Part shown: positions 1 to 8,025 of the stretch, piece by piece
Numbering within the stretch: position 1 is the stretch's first letter
Layout: every line of letters begins with the position of its first letter
Assembly (NCBI GenBank): GCA_019637175.1
Contig: JAHBWD010000067.1
Span: forward strand, 1-49,718
Reading direction: 5' to 3'
Length of the DNA stretch: 49,718 bases
From: Labilithrix sp.
GTDB lineage: Bacteria > Myxococcota_A > Polyangia > Polyangiales > Polyangiaceae
Program-made: the position numbers and the translations under genes
Notes under the pieces: generated by a model
Told to the model about the DNA's origin: nothing
Databases searched by the model: none
Seen by the model: the letters and a program-made list of their open reading frames with translations, nothing else

Positions 1-1
1 G

Positions 2-790
2 TGCACCTCGTCGGGCAACGGCCCCGGCGATCTCCCGTCGAGCCTCAAGTGCACCAAGAAGGCGCCTTCGGTCAGCGGCGGCGGCGGCGGGCTCGCGTCG
101 CCGTTCGCGTCGAGCGTCGACGGCGTCGGGATCAACAACACCCACCTCGTCGGATCGAGCGGCATGCTCCTTCGCGGGATGGCGCCGCACGGCGACGGCG
201 ATCTCTCCGATCTGATCGGCGCGGGCGTCGGCGCGGTGCTCGTCTTCAAGAACCAGACGGGCACCGGCACCGACGTCGCCGACGAGATGACCGAGCTCGC
301 CCAGCGCGGCATTCCCGCGTCGCGCATCGTCAACATCCCGTTCGCGTGGAAGGACATCGGTCCGTTCCAGACGCCGTGCGAGCAGACCGTCGCGGGGCTC
401 GCGTTCCTCGCCGACAACCTCGCGGCGGGACACAAGACGTTCTTCCACTGCACGGTGGGCGAAGATCGAACGGGGCTGCTCGCCGCGGTTCATCGTCTGC
501 TCGCCGAGCCCGACCTCACGGCCGAGCGCGCGTGGGACGAGGAGATGTGCGAGCGCGGCTACGGCGGCGGAAACCCGCTCAAGCCGGCCTTCGTGAAGGG
601 CCAGCTCGATCGCGGTCTCACGCCGCTCTATCGCAAGCTCGCCTGGCTCGTCGCGCAGGGGAAGCTCCGCGCCGGAGAGCTCGATCCCGCCGTCTGCGCG
701 CTCGATCCCGAGACCGACGCGACGTTCGCCGCCGGCGCGGTGCCGATCGCGCGTCTCGCGTGCGGGACGTCGACGCGCTTCGAGCCGTGA
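2..790 (+). CDS. Tyrosine-phosphatase-like protein (5' end outside window)
   Basis: The reading frame is open from the first bases of the window, so the N-terminus is missing. The visible part starts with a Ser/Gly-rich stretch containing two cysteines, then a compact domain with the signature HCTVGEDRTG, which fits the HCX5R phosphate-binding loop of the protein tyrosine / dual-specificity phosphatase superfamily (nucleophilic Cys, loop Arg). The preceding segment, with the GVGAVLVFKNQTG and ASRIVNIPFAW pieces, fits the beta-alpha order of bacterial PTP-like phosphatases. The catalytic Asp on a separate loop cannot be assigned by eye. Family membership is fairly secure from the loop; substrate (phosphotyrosine, phosphoinositide or other) is unknown. 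It converges with the lipoprotein gene that ends at 798. Confidence 0.75.
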   Translation, partial: CTSSGNGPGDLPSSLKCTKKAPSVSGGGGGLASPFASSVDGVGINNTHLVGSSGMLLRGMAPHGDGDLSDLIGAGVGAVLVFKNQTGTGTDVADEMTELAQRGIPASRIVNIPFAWKDIGPFQTPCEQTVAGLAFLADNLAAGHKTFFHCTVGEDRTGLLAAVHRLLAEPDLTAERAWDEEMCERGYGGGNPLKPAFVKGQLDRGLTPLYRKLAWLVAQGKLRAGELDPAVCALDPETDATFAAGAVPIARLACGTSTRFEP

Positions 791-797
791 GCTCGAC

Positions 798-1292
798 TCA
801 GTACGTGGAGCACGAGGGCGTCGTGCCGGCGCCTCGCCCGTACGAAGGCTGCGCGTAGATGTACGCGTCGATGCGGCAGGTGCAGCCGTCGTTCTTGTAG
901 CCGGAGGGGCACTTCGAGCAGCCCTTCTTCGCGGCGACGCCGCACTTGTCGTACCAGGGGCAGCTGCCCGTGTCGGCCTTGATGATCTTCGAGTCGCGAT
1001 GGCAGAAGAAGCCCGTGTCGGTGAACGTCGACTGACACGGCTGCCAGCAGACGGGGCCCTCGCCGCTCCATCCCGCGGCGCACGCGGGGTAGCAGAGGCC
1101 GTTCTGGAACTGCTGTCCCGCGGGGCAGCTGCACGTCATGCCGTTCGCGTCGATCCCGACGTTGTCGACCTTCACCTCGGGCACGCTCACGTCGTCGGCT
1201 TCGTCTTCCGGCGGACCGTCGGCGGGCCCGGCGGCGCAGCCGATGGTGAGGAGGAGCATCGTCGAGAGCGCGGAGAAGAGAGCCGTACGCAT
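798..1292 (-). CDS. Cys-rich putative lipoprotein
   Basis: A 164-residue protein starting MRTALFSALS, followed by a hydrophobic stretch ending in the lipobox-like LTIGC, so it is predicted to be exported and lipidated. After an acidic Pro-rich linker come about 14 cysteines in EGF-like or cysteine-knot-like spacing (CSCPAG, CYPAC, CWQPC, CSKCPSG, CTCRID). This style of small Cys-rich exported protein is common in myxobacteria. An upstream in-frame start at 1337 exists, but 1292 is preferred because AAAGGA lies 9 bases before it and the signal peptide then starts at residue 1. No catalytic motif is visible and the function is unknown. A strong hairpin separates it from the upstream trehalose gene, so it is probably its own transcription unit. 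Confidence 0.75.
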   Translation of the reverse strand: MRTALFSALSTMLLLTIGCAAGPADGPPEDEADDVSVPEVKVDNVGIDANGMTCSCPAGQQFQNGLCYPACAAGWSGEGPVCWQPCQSTFTDTGFFCHRDSKIIKADTGSCPWYDKCGVAAKKGCSKCPSGYKNDGCTCRIDAYIYAQPSYGRGAGTTPSCSTY

Positions 1293-1402
1293 CGTGAATC
1301 GTCCTTTCGAGTGAGCCTTCGAGACCACCTCCAGCAAGGGCGAGGCCAGCCGCCCGCCCTCGAAAAACCTAGAAAAAACACGCGAAGGGGCGCCTGTATC
1401 CG

Positions 1403-1450
1403 CCCGTGTATCGCGCGATACAGCGGGTACGTCACCCGTGCGGGTGACGT
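1403..1450. terminator. Tandem palindromes between otsBA and the lipoprotein gene
   Basis: Two hairpins lie side by side. The first is centred on the 16-base palindrome TGTATCGCGCGATACA (1407-1422), extended by CCCG/CGGG with one bulged base. The second is ACGTCACCCG-TG-CGGGTGACGT (1429-1450), ending on the last base of the trehalose gene stop codon. They fit a strong intrinsic pause or terminator for the minus-strand trehalose gene, but no U-tract follows, so a protein-binding palindrome is also possible. Confidence 0.5.
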
Positions 1451-3693
1451 CAGCGGCAGGCGTTGAGGGCGTCGAGGAAGCCTTCGGCCCACGTCACGGC
1501 GTTCGAGCGCTGCACCGACGCGAGGAGCTTCGCGTGGCGCGCCTTGCGCTCGTCGAGCTCCATGCGCAGCGCGCGATCGAGATCTCGCGCCATGCCGTCG
1601 GCGTGGTACGGGTTCGTGAGCACCGCGTCGCGCATCTCGACCGCCGCGCCGGCGAACTGCGAGAGGAGCAGCACGCCCGGGTTCTCCGGATCTTGGGCTG
1701 CGACGAACTCCTTGGCGACGAGGTTCATGCCGTCGCGCAGCGGCGTCACGTAGCCGACGCGCGCGGCGCGATAGAGCTCTGCGAGCTGGCCCTTGGCGTA
1801 CGATCGATAGAGGTAGCGGATCGGGACCCACGCGGCCTCGCCGAACTCACCGTTGATGCGCCCGACGATCGCCTCGATCGTCGCGCGCTGCTCTTGATAG
1901 AGCGGAACGTCGGCGCGCGAAGGCACCGACACCTGCACGAGCGAGACCTTGCCGCGCCACTCGGGGAAGAGCTCGAGCAGCCGCCCGAAGGCGATGAGGC
2001 GCTCGGGGATCCCCTTCGTGTAGTCGAGTCGGTCGACGCCGAGCACGAGCGTCGAGTTGCCGAGCGATCGCATCAGCCCCTCGATCTCCTCGACGACCGA
2101 CGCCTCCGGCGGCTCTTGGAACGCGTCGGGGATGATCCCGATCGGCATCGCGGCCACGTGCGTCGCGCGCCCGCGATGGTGCACGACGTCTTCGGCCACC
2201 TTCGCCGGGAGCATCGCCGAAGCGCACGCGACGAAGTTCTGCACGTGTTGCGGCGTGTGGAAGCCGAGCAGATCGAAGTCGAGCAGCGCGTCGAGCAGCT
2301 GCGCCGCCCACGGGTTCATCGAGAAGATGTCGAGCGAAGGGAACGGGATGTGGAGGAAGTGCCCCATCGGCCCGGTGTGGCCGCGCTGGCGCATCACCTT
2401 GGCGAAGAGCAGGAGGTGATAGTCGTGCGCCCAGAGCATCGCCGTGGGCCCGACGAGACGCGACGCGACCTTCGCCAGCTCTTCGTGGACCTCTTGATAC
2501 GCCGACCACCCCTCGTCGGAGAACGTCACGCGGGAGGGGAACGAGTGGAACAGCGGCCAGAGCGTCCCGTTGCAGTAGCCGGTGTAGTAGTGGCGGTACC
2601 ACGACTCACGGTAGTCGAGCCACGCGAGCTGCGCCGTTCCGCTGTCGATGATGCCGCTCTCGACGTGCTCGGAGTCGGCCACGGTGCGGCCGCTCCATCC
2701 GAGCCACATGCCGCCGCGCGCGCGGAGCGCCGGCTCGAGCGCGGAGACGAGGCCGCCCACGTTGCGCTTGCGCTCGCTCTCGTCGCCCTCGACGTGGCGG
2801 AAGTCGGGCAGGCGGTTCGACACGACGAGCAGATCGCGGCCCTCCACGATGCGCTGCGGAGAGGGCTGCTCGATCTCGCGCGGCAGCACGATCGGCGGCG
2901 GCGTGTGACCCCGGCGAACGCCGTGGAAATACCGCAGCACCGCGCGCACCTCGTTCGAGTCGTTGAGCTCCCACCGCGCCGCGGTGCGCCTCGGCCCCGA
3001 CGTCCTGACGACGATCGATTCGTCCTGGGGCTCGAGCACCTGGAACATGTGCTCGTCGGTGACGTCGTCGCCGATCGCGACGAGCCGAGCGCCCGCGCCG
3101 GCGAGGCCGCGGAGCCAAGGCACCGCAGACGACTTCTTGACCGAGGCCGGTCGGACCTCGACGACGAGCACGCCCTCGAGCCGCTCGTAGGCGGGGTGTC
3201 GCGCGAGGAACCGATCGATGATCCCGAAGGCCTCGATGAGCAGCTCGCCGCGCTGGCCGCGCCGTACGTTGCGGTAGTGGAGCGCGACCGTCGTTCGCTT
3301 GCGCTCGAGGAGCGCGCCGGGATGACGTCGCGCGAGCGCTTCGAGCTCGTCTGCGAGCGACAGGAGCGGCGAGGGGTCGAGGTCGGCCACGTTCTGCCAC
3401 GCGCCGGCGCCGCGCCGGAACGCGCCGTGCTCGGCCACGAGGAAGACGTTGTCGCCCGGGAAGAAGCTCTCGAGCCAGTCTTTGGGCCGGCCGCTGACGA
3501 TCGCGACCGTCGCGCCGGGGAGCGCCGCGAGCTGCTCGACGATGGTCACCGCGTCGGCGTCGGGCCGCGCTTCTTCGGGCGAGCTCGCGAACGGAACCAG
3601 CGTGCCGTCGAGATCGCACAGGACGCCGAGCGGCGTGTGACGGGCGATCGCCATCCAGTGTTCGCCGCGCATCGCCGGAGAGAGACCCTGCAT
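1450..3693 (-). CDS. Trehalose-6-phosphatase / trehalose-6-phosphate synthase fusion
   Basis: A 747-residue bifunctional enzyme. Residues about 20-255 form a HAD-type trehalose-phosphatase domain: motif I DLDGTL (from 27), IVSGRP near 65, and motif IV GDDVTDE (208-214). Residues about 285-747 are a GT20 trehalose-6-phosphate synthase domain: VVSNRLP, NVGGLVSALEP, WLGWSG, WAHDYHLLL, LGFHTPQHVQNF, VDRLDYTKGIPERL, and a C-terminal DGMNLVAKEFVA. The expected reactions are UDP-glucose plus glucose-6-phosphate to trehalose-6-phosphate, then dephosphorylation to trehalose in one polypeptide (OtsAB route, cytoplasm). The order phosphatase-then-synthase is the reverse of the familiar eukaryotic TPS-TPP fusions. 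Alternative in-frame ATG starts lie at 3672 and 3654. A TreZ gene at 29 kb belongs to a second trehalose route. Confidence 0.95.
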   Translation of the reverse strand: MQGLSPAMRGEHWMAIARHTPLGVLCDLDGTLVPFASSPEEARPDADAVTIVEQLAALPGATVAIVSGRPKDWLESFFPGDNVFLVAEHGAFRRGAGAWQNVADLDPSPLLSLADELEALARRHPGALLERKRTTVALHYRNVRRGQRGELLIEAFGIIDRFLARHPAYERLEGVLVVEVRPASVKKSSAVPWLRGLAGAGARLVAIGDDVTDEHMFQVLEPQDESIVVRTSGPRRTAARWELNDSNEVRAVLRYFHGVRRGHTPPPIVLPREIEQPSPQRIVEGRDLLVVSNRLPDFRHVEGDESERKRNVGGLVSALEPALRARGGMWLGWSGRTVADSEHVESGIIDSGTAQLAWLDYRESWYRHYYTGYCNGTLWPLFHSFPSRVTFSDEGWSAYQEVHEELAKVASRLVGPTAMLWAHDYHLLLFAKVMRQRGHTGPMGHFLHIPFPSLDIFSMNPWAAQLLDALLDFDLLGFHTPQHVQNFVACASAMLPAKVAEDVVHHRGRATHVAAMPIGIIPDAFQEPPEASVVEEIEGLMRSLGNSTLVLGVDRLDYTKGIPERLIAFGRLLELFPEWRGKVSLVQVSVPSRADVPLYQEQRATIEAIVGRINGEFGEAAWVPIRYLYRSYAKGQLAELYRAARVGYVTPLRDGMNLVAKEFVAAQDPENPGVLLLSQFAGAAVEMRDAVLTNPYHADGMARDLDRALRMELDERKARHAKLLASVQRSNAVTWAEGFLDALNACR

Positions 3694-3811
3694 CCCACCA
3701 ACATCGATACCACGGGGAGCGGACGGTGCGAGATGTGGTGAAGCGCCCCGCGGCGCAGCGCCGCGGTCGTTGACGTGGCGCTCGCGCGACGAGCAAGATT
3801 GAACGCGTCCG

Positions 3812-4744
3812 ATGCTCCCGGCGAAAGGGCCTTGGCCTCACCCGTACTACGAGATCCCCGACGCGTTCCTCGACGTTTCGTTCGTCGACGCGGCGGGCGC
3901 GGCTCGCACCGTGCGCGTTCGTCACAAAGTGATCGGTGACGGCCCGCCGCTCGTGCTCGTTCACGGCCTCATGACCTCTTCGTACTCGTGGCGCTACGTG
4001 TACGCGTCGCTCTCGAAGCGCTATCGGGTCTTCGCGCCCGATCTCGTCGGGGCGGGGGAGACCGACAAGCCCGTCGACCTCGCGTACTCCGTCGCCAACG
4101 TCGCGCGCTTCATCGACGCTTACCTCGGTGAGATCGAGAGCGGGCCCGTCTACCTCGTCGGCAACTCGCTCGGCGGGCTCTACGGCGTGGCGACGATCCT
4201 GCGCGCGCCCGAGCGCGTTCGCCGCTTCGTGCTCATGCACGCGCCGGGCTATCCGTTCCTGAGGACGCGAGCGCTGCACGCGCTCCTCGGCGCGCCCGGG
4301 CTCGGCGGTCCGCTCGCGTCGCTCGTCGCGTCGGTGAGCCGGAGGTGGCCGCGCGCTTTCATCGCGAAGAACGTGCACTATCTCCGCAAAGACATGATGA
4401 GCGAAGAGGAGTGCGCCGAGTATGGCGGCCAGTTCGCGACCGAAGGCGGCGCCCGCGTCTTCGCGCGCATCCTCGAGGAGAGCCTCGATCCGGACGAGCA
4501 CGCGACGATCATCGGCGAGCTCCAGCGTCGCAAGCGCGCCGGCGAGGCGTTCCCGTGTCCGGTGAAGGTCCTCTACGCGACGAAGGACGTGATGGTGCCC
4601 GCGTCGTTCGGCCCGCGCTTTCACGAAGACATCCCGGGCTCGGAGCTCGTGTGGATGGAAGACGCGTCGCACTTCCTCCAGGTCGACGCGCCCGAGCGCA
4701 CCGTCGATCAGATCCTCTCGTTCGACGAAGTCGCGGGCTCATGA
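3812..4744 (+). CDS. Alpha/beta-fold hydrolase
   Basis: A 310-residue alpha/beta hydrolase. LVLVHGLMTSSYSWR gives the oxyanion HG motif near residue 51, FAPDLVGAGETDKP the following strand and loop, and GNSLGG the nucleophile elbow with Ser119. KVLYATKDVMVP carries the likely acid region and DASHFLQVDAP the catalytic His near the C-terminus. It resembles the epoxide hydrolase / haloalkane dehalogenase / esterase group, but the Ser nucleophile argues for esterase, lipase or C-C hydrolase activity. The substrate cannot be read from sequence. Its stop codon overlaps the start of the next gene (ATGA at 4741), so the two are very probably translationally coupled and may act together. Confidence 0.9.
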   Translation: MLPAKGPWPHPYYEIPDAFLDVSFVDAAGAARTVRVRHKVIGDGPPLVLVHGLMTSSYSWRYVYASLSKRYRVFAPDLVGAGETDKPVDLAYSVANVARFIDAYLGEIESGPVYLVGNSLGGLYGVATILRAPERVRRFVLMHAPGYPFLRTRALHALLGAPGLGGPLASLVASVSRRWPRAFIAKNVHYLRKDMMSEEECAEYGGQFATEGGARVFARILEESLDPDEHATIIGELQRRKRAGEAFPCPVKVLYATKDVMVPASFGPRFHEDIPGSELVWMEDASHFLQVDAPERTVDQILSFDEVAGS

Positions 4745-5367
4745 GCGCGCCGCTGCGCTTGATGGTCTACGACCGCACGTGCGTCTCGTTCCCCGTGGGG
4801 CTCTCCCACGCGTGGCGCGTCGGCTCGGTGCTCTATCGACGCCTCGGTCGCCTCGACGCGACGTTCGGCGCGACGAGCTGGACCGAAGCGCTCGACTGGC
4901 TCGCGACGTGCGACCGATCGCGGACGATCGCGGAGATCCAATACTGGGGGCACGGGCGATGGGGACGCGTGCGCGTCGACGAAGACGTCTTCGACGCGAG
5001 CGCGCTCTCGCCCGGGCATCGTCACGCCGCGCGGATCGCTGCGATCAAAGAGCGGCTCGTGCCCGGCGGCGAAGCGCTCGTGTGGCTGCGCACGTGCGAA
5101 GCCTTCGGAGCGACCGCCGGCCTCGATTTCGCGCGGCGCCTCGCCGACGCGTTCGGCGCCAAGGTCGCGGGGCACACGCACATCATCGGCGCGCTCCAGA
5201 GCGGTCTGCACGGTCTCCGCCCGGGATCGTCTCCCGACTGGAGCGCGAGCGAAGGGATCCGCAAGGGAACGCCCGACGCGCCCGTGCGCGCGCATCGCTC
5301 CGGCCTGCGACGTCCTCGAACGATCTCGTGCTTCGACGGAGAGGTGCCGAGCGGCTGGTTCGCCTGA
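4741..5367 (+). CDS. Protein with caspase-like His/Cys dyad (CHAT/DUF4347-like), function unknown
   Basis: A 208-residue protein starting on the ATG that overlaps the upstream hydrolase stop. Residues 64-72 (AEIQYWGHG) and 114-122 (VWLRTCEAF) place His71 after one hydrophobic strand and Cys119 after the next, followed by GLDFARRLADAFG and KVAGHTHIIG. This strand-GHG, strand-Cys, helix arrangement matches the His/Cys catalytic dyad of the caspase-hemoglobinase fold (CHAT, DUF4347 and relatives). Overall similarity to a named family is weak, so this is a fold-level inference. There is no signal peptide and it is probably cytosolic. Coupling with an alpha/beta hydrolase suggests a two-protein function or a protease-activated enzyme; neither is shown by the sequence. 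Confidence 0.8.
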   Translation: MSAPLRLMVYDRTCVSFPVGLSHAWRVGSVLYRRLGRLDATFGATSWTEALDWLATCDRSRTIAEIQYWGHGRWGRVRVDEDVFDASALSPGHRHAARIAAIKERLVPGGEALVWLRTCEAFGATAGLDFARRLADAFGAKVAGHTHIIGALQSGLHGLRPGSSPDWSASEGIRKGTPDAPVRAHRSGLRRPRTISCFDGEVPSGWFA

Positions 5368-5372
5368 GCGCG

Positions 5373-5732
5373 TCAGTTGCCCTTCTTCATGTCGGGGCTG
5401 CATCCGTTCGCGCCGCACGCGGCGCTGCCCGTGGCCGAAGCTTTCGGCGCGTGCTTGGGGTTCGTCGCCGGGCTCGCCGAGACGGCGGCCGCCGGCGCGC
5501 CCGGAGGCTTCGCCGCGCTCTCCTTCGCCCTGCTCGACTCGGTTGTTGCAGACTGTGCTGATTCGGTCTGCGGAGCCGGCGCGGAGGGCGCCGCCACCGG
5601 CGGGGTCGCCGGATCCGGCGCCACCGGAGGAGCGCCCTGCGCAGGGGCGCCCTCCGAGCGACACGACGTCTCGGCGCTCAACACCAAGAGCGCGCCGAGG
5701 AGCGCTTCGTACGAGAGCGACGGCCTCCGCAT
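5373..5732 (-). CDS. Small Ala/Pro-rich secreted or lipoprotein-like protein
   Basis: A roughly 119-residue protein with a charged MRR start, a hydrophobic segment (EALLGALLVLSAET) and a Cys shortly after it (SCRSE). This suggests an exported, possibly lipidated protein, although the lipobox is poor. The rest is low-complexity Ala/Pro/Ser, ending in a short Cys-containing tail (SAACGANGCSPDMKKGN). A GTG three bases upstream (5735) is an alternative start, and no good Shine-Dalgarno sequence is seen for either. An overlapping frame on the plus strand is also open but looks like an antisense shadow. Function unknown. Confidence 0.5.
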   Translation of the reverse strand: MRRPSLSYEALLGALLVLSAETSCRSEGAPAQGAPPVAPDPATPPVAAPSAPAPQTESAQSATTESSRAKESAAKPPGAPAAAVSASPATNPKHAPKASATGSAACGANGCSPDMKKGN

Positions 5733-5857
5733 CACGTCATCGTAGCGGAGCGTGGCACCCTTGCCGCGAAATGCGGAGGGCGTGGCAGTCCGCCCCGTCT
5801 CGGCGCGCGCAGCGCCACGTATTCGCGGGTATGTCCGTTGCAGACGGCGCGTTGATC

Positions 5858-6514
5858 ATGAGAGCTCGAAGCGATCGTGACCGCAGGTATCACGGCAGGC
5901 CCGACTACCCGCAACGCCGTTTCTACAACCCCGACGAGGACATGGGCGGGAGCCATTGGAGCGGCGCGAGCGGTCGCGGCGGGATGCACTGGCGCGACAT
6001 GCCCGGCGGATACGAAGGCTTCGCCGGCAGCGACTTCGGCCCCGAGCCCGATCGCTTTCGCTCGGTGGGGATCGTGCGCGACTACGATCCCGAAGAGGGC
6101 GAGCGCGATTTCGGCGGTCCGGAGTACGGAGGGCCCGCCCGGCGGGGCTACGAGCCGAGCGGCCCGACGCGGCAGGAGCGCGGCCCGTACTACGGCAAGG
6201 GTCCGAAGGGGTACAAGCGATCCGACGACCGCATCCGCGAAGACGTCTGCGAGGCGATCGCGAGCCAGGGGATGATCGACGCGAGCGACGTCGAGGTGAA
6301 GGTCGAGGCCGGCGTCGTGATCCTCTCGGGGACCGTGGCCGCGCGCCATCACAAGCGCGGGCTCGAGCAGATCGTCGAGCGCACGCGCGGCGTCGAGGAC
6401 GTGCACAACGAGCTGCGCCTCTCGCGCCCGGAAGAGCCGAACCGTCGCGAGTCTCCGCGAGAGAGCGGGACGATGCCGAGAACGGCGAACGACGGAAAGA
6501 ACACGCAGAGCTGA
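5858..6514 (+). CDS. BON-domain protein with Arg/Gly/Tyr-rich N-terminus
   Basis: A 218-residue protein. The first ~120 residues are hydrophilic and low-complexity, rich in Arg, Gly, Asp and Tyr (RRYHGRPDYPQRRFYN, GGSHWSGASGRGG). Residues about 125-195 form one BON domain: DDRIREDVCEAI, DASDVEVKVEAGVVILSGTV, a basic turn and VEDVHNELRL. BON domains are small alpha/beta modules found in OsmY-like stress proteins and in membrane-associated proteins. No signal peptide is visible. ATG at 5831 would add nine residues and is equally possible, as neither start has a clear Shine-Dalgarno sequence. The neighbouring GlsB-type and ferritin-like genes suggest a stress-related role, which is inference. 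Confidence 0.85.
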   Translation: MRARSDRDRRYHGRPDYPQRRFYNPDEDMGGSHWSGASGRGGMHWRDMPGGYEGFAGSDFGPEPDRFRSVGIVRDYDPEEGERDFGGPEYGGPARRGYEPSGPTRQERGPYYGKGPKGYKRSDDRIREDVCEAIASQGMIDASDVEVKVEAGVVILSGTVAARHHKRGLEQIVERTRGVEDVHNELRLSRPEEPNRRESPRESGTMPRTANDGKNTQS

Positions 6515-6730
6515 GCGCGCGCCGAGGCGGACGAGTGACGCGGCGAACGAGCGACGCGGGAAGAAGAGCCTCACGTGTCGCGCTCCGCCGCGTGCGGCGC
6601 GAGCGCGAGCGCGCCGTGCGCCGCCAAACCATGCCGCTGCGGTCGGCCTTCGCGTTGGCGCGGTGCGTGCGTCGTCATTCTCCACGGAAACGCGGCGGCC
6701 AGCCGCTCCGCCCACCCCTGGAGAAGAACC

Positions 6731-6997
6731 ATGAGCATCCTCGCGTTCATCCTGTTCGGTCTCGTCATCGGTCTCCTGGCTCGCGCGATCATGCCCGGAC
6801 GCCAGAGCATGGGGCTCGTTGCGACCGCCCTCGTCGGCATGGCGGGCTCGCTCATCGGCGGGCTCATCGGCAACCTGATCTCGGGCGACAGCATCGCCCA
6901 CCTGCGGGGCGCGGGCATCATCGGGAGCATCCTCGGGACGCTCTTCCTGCTGTTCCTCATGGGCTACGCGGGACGTCATCGCCGCGCGCTGACCTGA
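6731..6997 (+). CDS. GlsB/YeaQ/YmgE-family stress membrane protein
   Basis: An 88-residue, almost wholly hydrophobic protein with three predicted membrane segments (ILAFILFGLVIGLLARAI, GLVATALVGMAGSLIGGLIG, GIIGSILGTLFLLFLMGY). The pattern LxARxIMPGxQxMG followed by Gly-rich helices is typical of the transglycosylase-associated / GlsB-YeaQ-YmgE family, small inner-membrane proteins induced by stress whose biochemical role is not settled. ATG 6731 is preceded by GGAG about nine bases upstream, which decides this start over longer in-frame options. The roughly 215 bases before it (6515-6730) contain no gene or clear signal that I can support. Confidence 0.9.
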   Translation: MSILAFILFGLVIGLLARAIMPGRQSMGLVATALVGMAGSLIGGLIGNLISGDSIAHLRGAGIIGSILGTLFLLFLMGYAGRHRRALT

Positions 6998-7088
6998 CGT
7001 TCGGCGCGCTGCGTCCTCACCGAGTCACGAGAGTCACGATCGAGTCATGCGATCCGCCCACACCTGGGGCGGCAAGGAGCATTCGTCC

Positions 7089-7658
7089 ATGAGCCATAGT
7101 GGTCCGTTCTTGAGCGACATTCAGAAGATCCGGCGGCGCGCGCGTGAGCACATCGAGCAGGGCGCGGTCACGCAGAACTACGGCGGCGACCTGAAGAAGG
7201 CCGTGGATCTGCTGAACGAAGCGGTCGCGACGGAGCTCGTCTGCGTGCTCCGCTACAAGTACCACGCGGTGATGGCCACGGGGCTCGCGAGCGAGGGAGT
7301 GAAGGCCGAGTTCGCCGAGCACGCGCGCGAAGAGGCAGAGCACATGGACTGGCTCGTCGAGCGGATCAACCAGCTCGGCGGCAAGCCCAACCTGAATCCC
7401 GAGGGTCTATCGATGCGCGCTGCGTCGGAGTACGTCGAGGGCACGACGCTCGTTCAGATGATCCGCGAGGACCTCGTGGCCGAGCGCGTGGCGGTCGAGA
7501 CGTATCGCGACATGGTCCGCTACTTCGCGGACAAGGATCCGACGACGCGCGCGCTCCTCGAGCGGATCCTCGCGAAGGAGGAGGAGCACGCCGACGACAT
7601 GGCCTCGCTCCTCCAGCTCCACGGCGGCACCATCGACGACACGGCCGATCACGCGTGA
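7089..7658 (+). CDS. Bacterioferritin/ferritin-like diiron protein
   Basis: A 189-residue four-helix protein. Iron ligands expected for a ferritin-like diiron centre are visible in order: Glu in NEAVATELVCVLRYKYH, the EEAEHMDWL ExxH motif, Glu in REDLVAERVAVETYRDM, and a second ExxH in KEEEHADDM. This fits bacterioferritin and related ferritin-like proteins, which store iron or protect against peroxide in the cytoplasm. The first ~35 residues precede the first helix. The start is well supported by AAGGAG at 7074-7079, nine bases upstream. Just before the gene, the heptad GAGTCAC occurs twice and GAGTCA a third time (7022-7047), a possible regulator site. The 3' end overlaps the convergent gene by ten bases. 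Confidence 0.9.
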   Translation: MSHSGPFLSDIQKIRRRAREHIEQGAVTQNYGGDLKKAVDLLNEAVATELVCVLRYKYHAVMATGLASEGVKAEFAEHAREEAEHMDWLVERINQLGGKPNLNPEGLSMRAASEYVEGTTLVQMIREDLVAERVAVETYRDMVRYFADKDPTTRALLERILAKEEEHADDMASLLQLHGGTIDDTADHA

Positions 7659-7954
7659 CGCCACGCGAAGCGGCGGCGCGGGCGCTCGGCGGTCGCCGCT
7701 TCGGGGGGCGCCGGCAGGCTGTCGTGGCAGACGGGGCACGACCAGCCGTACGCGGCGCGCGCGCTCGTTCCGATCGAGAAGCTGATCGCGACGGCGACGG
7801 GCAGGAGGAGCACGTCGAGGCCGAGGAGCACGGCGAAGAGCGTGCTGACGGCGAGCGAGCCGACCCAGAAGAAGAGGTTCAGGAGCTTCCACGCCGTGCG
7901 TGGCGCGCGCGGCTCGACGATCTCGCCGCAACAGGAACATCTGACCGTGCTCAT
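7649..7954 (-). CDS. Small zinc-ribbon membrane protein
   Basis: A 101-residue protein starting MSTVRCSCCGEIVEP. A CxCC cluster near the N-terminus and CPVCHD near residue 73 could form a split zinc ribbon. Between them are two predicted membrane helices (LLNLFFWVGSLAVSTLFAVLLG and LLLPVAVAISFSIGT). GGAGG lies about six bases upstream of the ATG, supporting the start. Both Cys pairs lie on the same side of a two-helix hairpin, which is consistent with a cytoplasmic metal-binding module on an inner-membrane protein. Function unknown. Its stop overlaps the end of the convergent ferritin-like gene. Confidence 0.75.
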   Translation of the reverse strand: MSTVRCSCCGEIVEPRAPRTAWKLLNLFFWVGSLAVSTLFAVLLGLDVLLLPVAVAISFSIGTSARAAYGWSCPVCHDSLPAPPEAATAERPRRRFAWRHA

Positions 7955-8025
7955 GGGTACCTCCGGCGACGACGTGTCGCGCTCGCGCTCGCTCGGGCGG
8001 GCGGGGTGCTTATGTTGGAATTCCC

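Noticed and set aside
1438..3741. Very long open frame on the plus strand opposite the trehalose fusion
   Set aside because: Rich in Arg, His and Glu without any domain; it is the antisense shadow of a gene with clear trehalose motifs, as is common at 70% GC.
5377..5745. Plus-strand frame with a hydrophobic Ala/Gly-rich translation opposite the small Ala/Pro-rich protein
   Set aside because: Equally open, but its composition is the mirror of Ala/Pro/Ser codons; the minus frame has a sensible signal-like start. Uncertain.
7021..7050. Short GAGTCAC repeats as a separate regulatory system
   Set aside because: Only two full copies and one partial; mentioned under the ferritin-like gene but too weak for its own claim.
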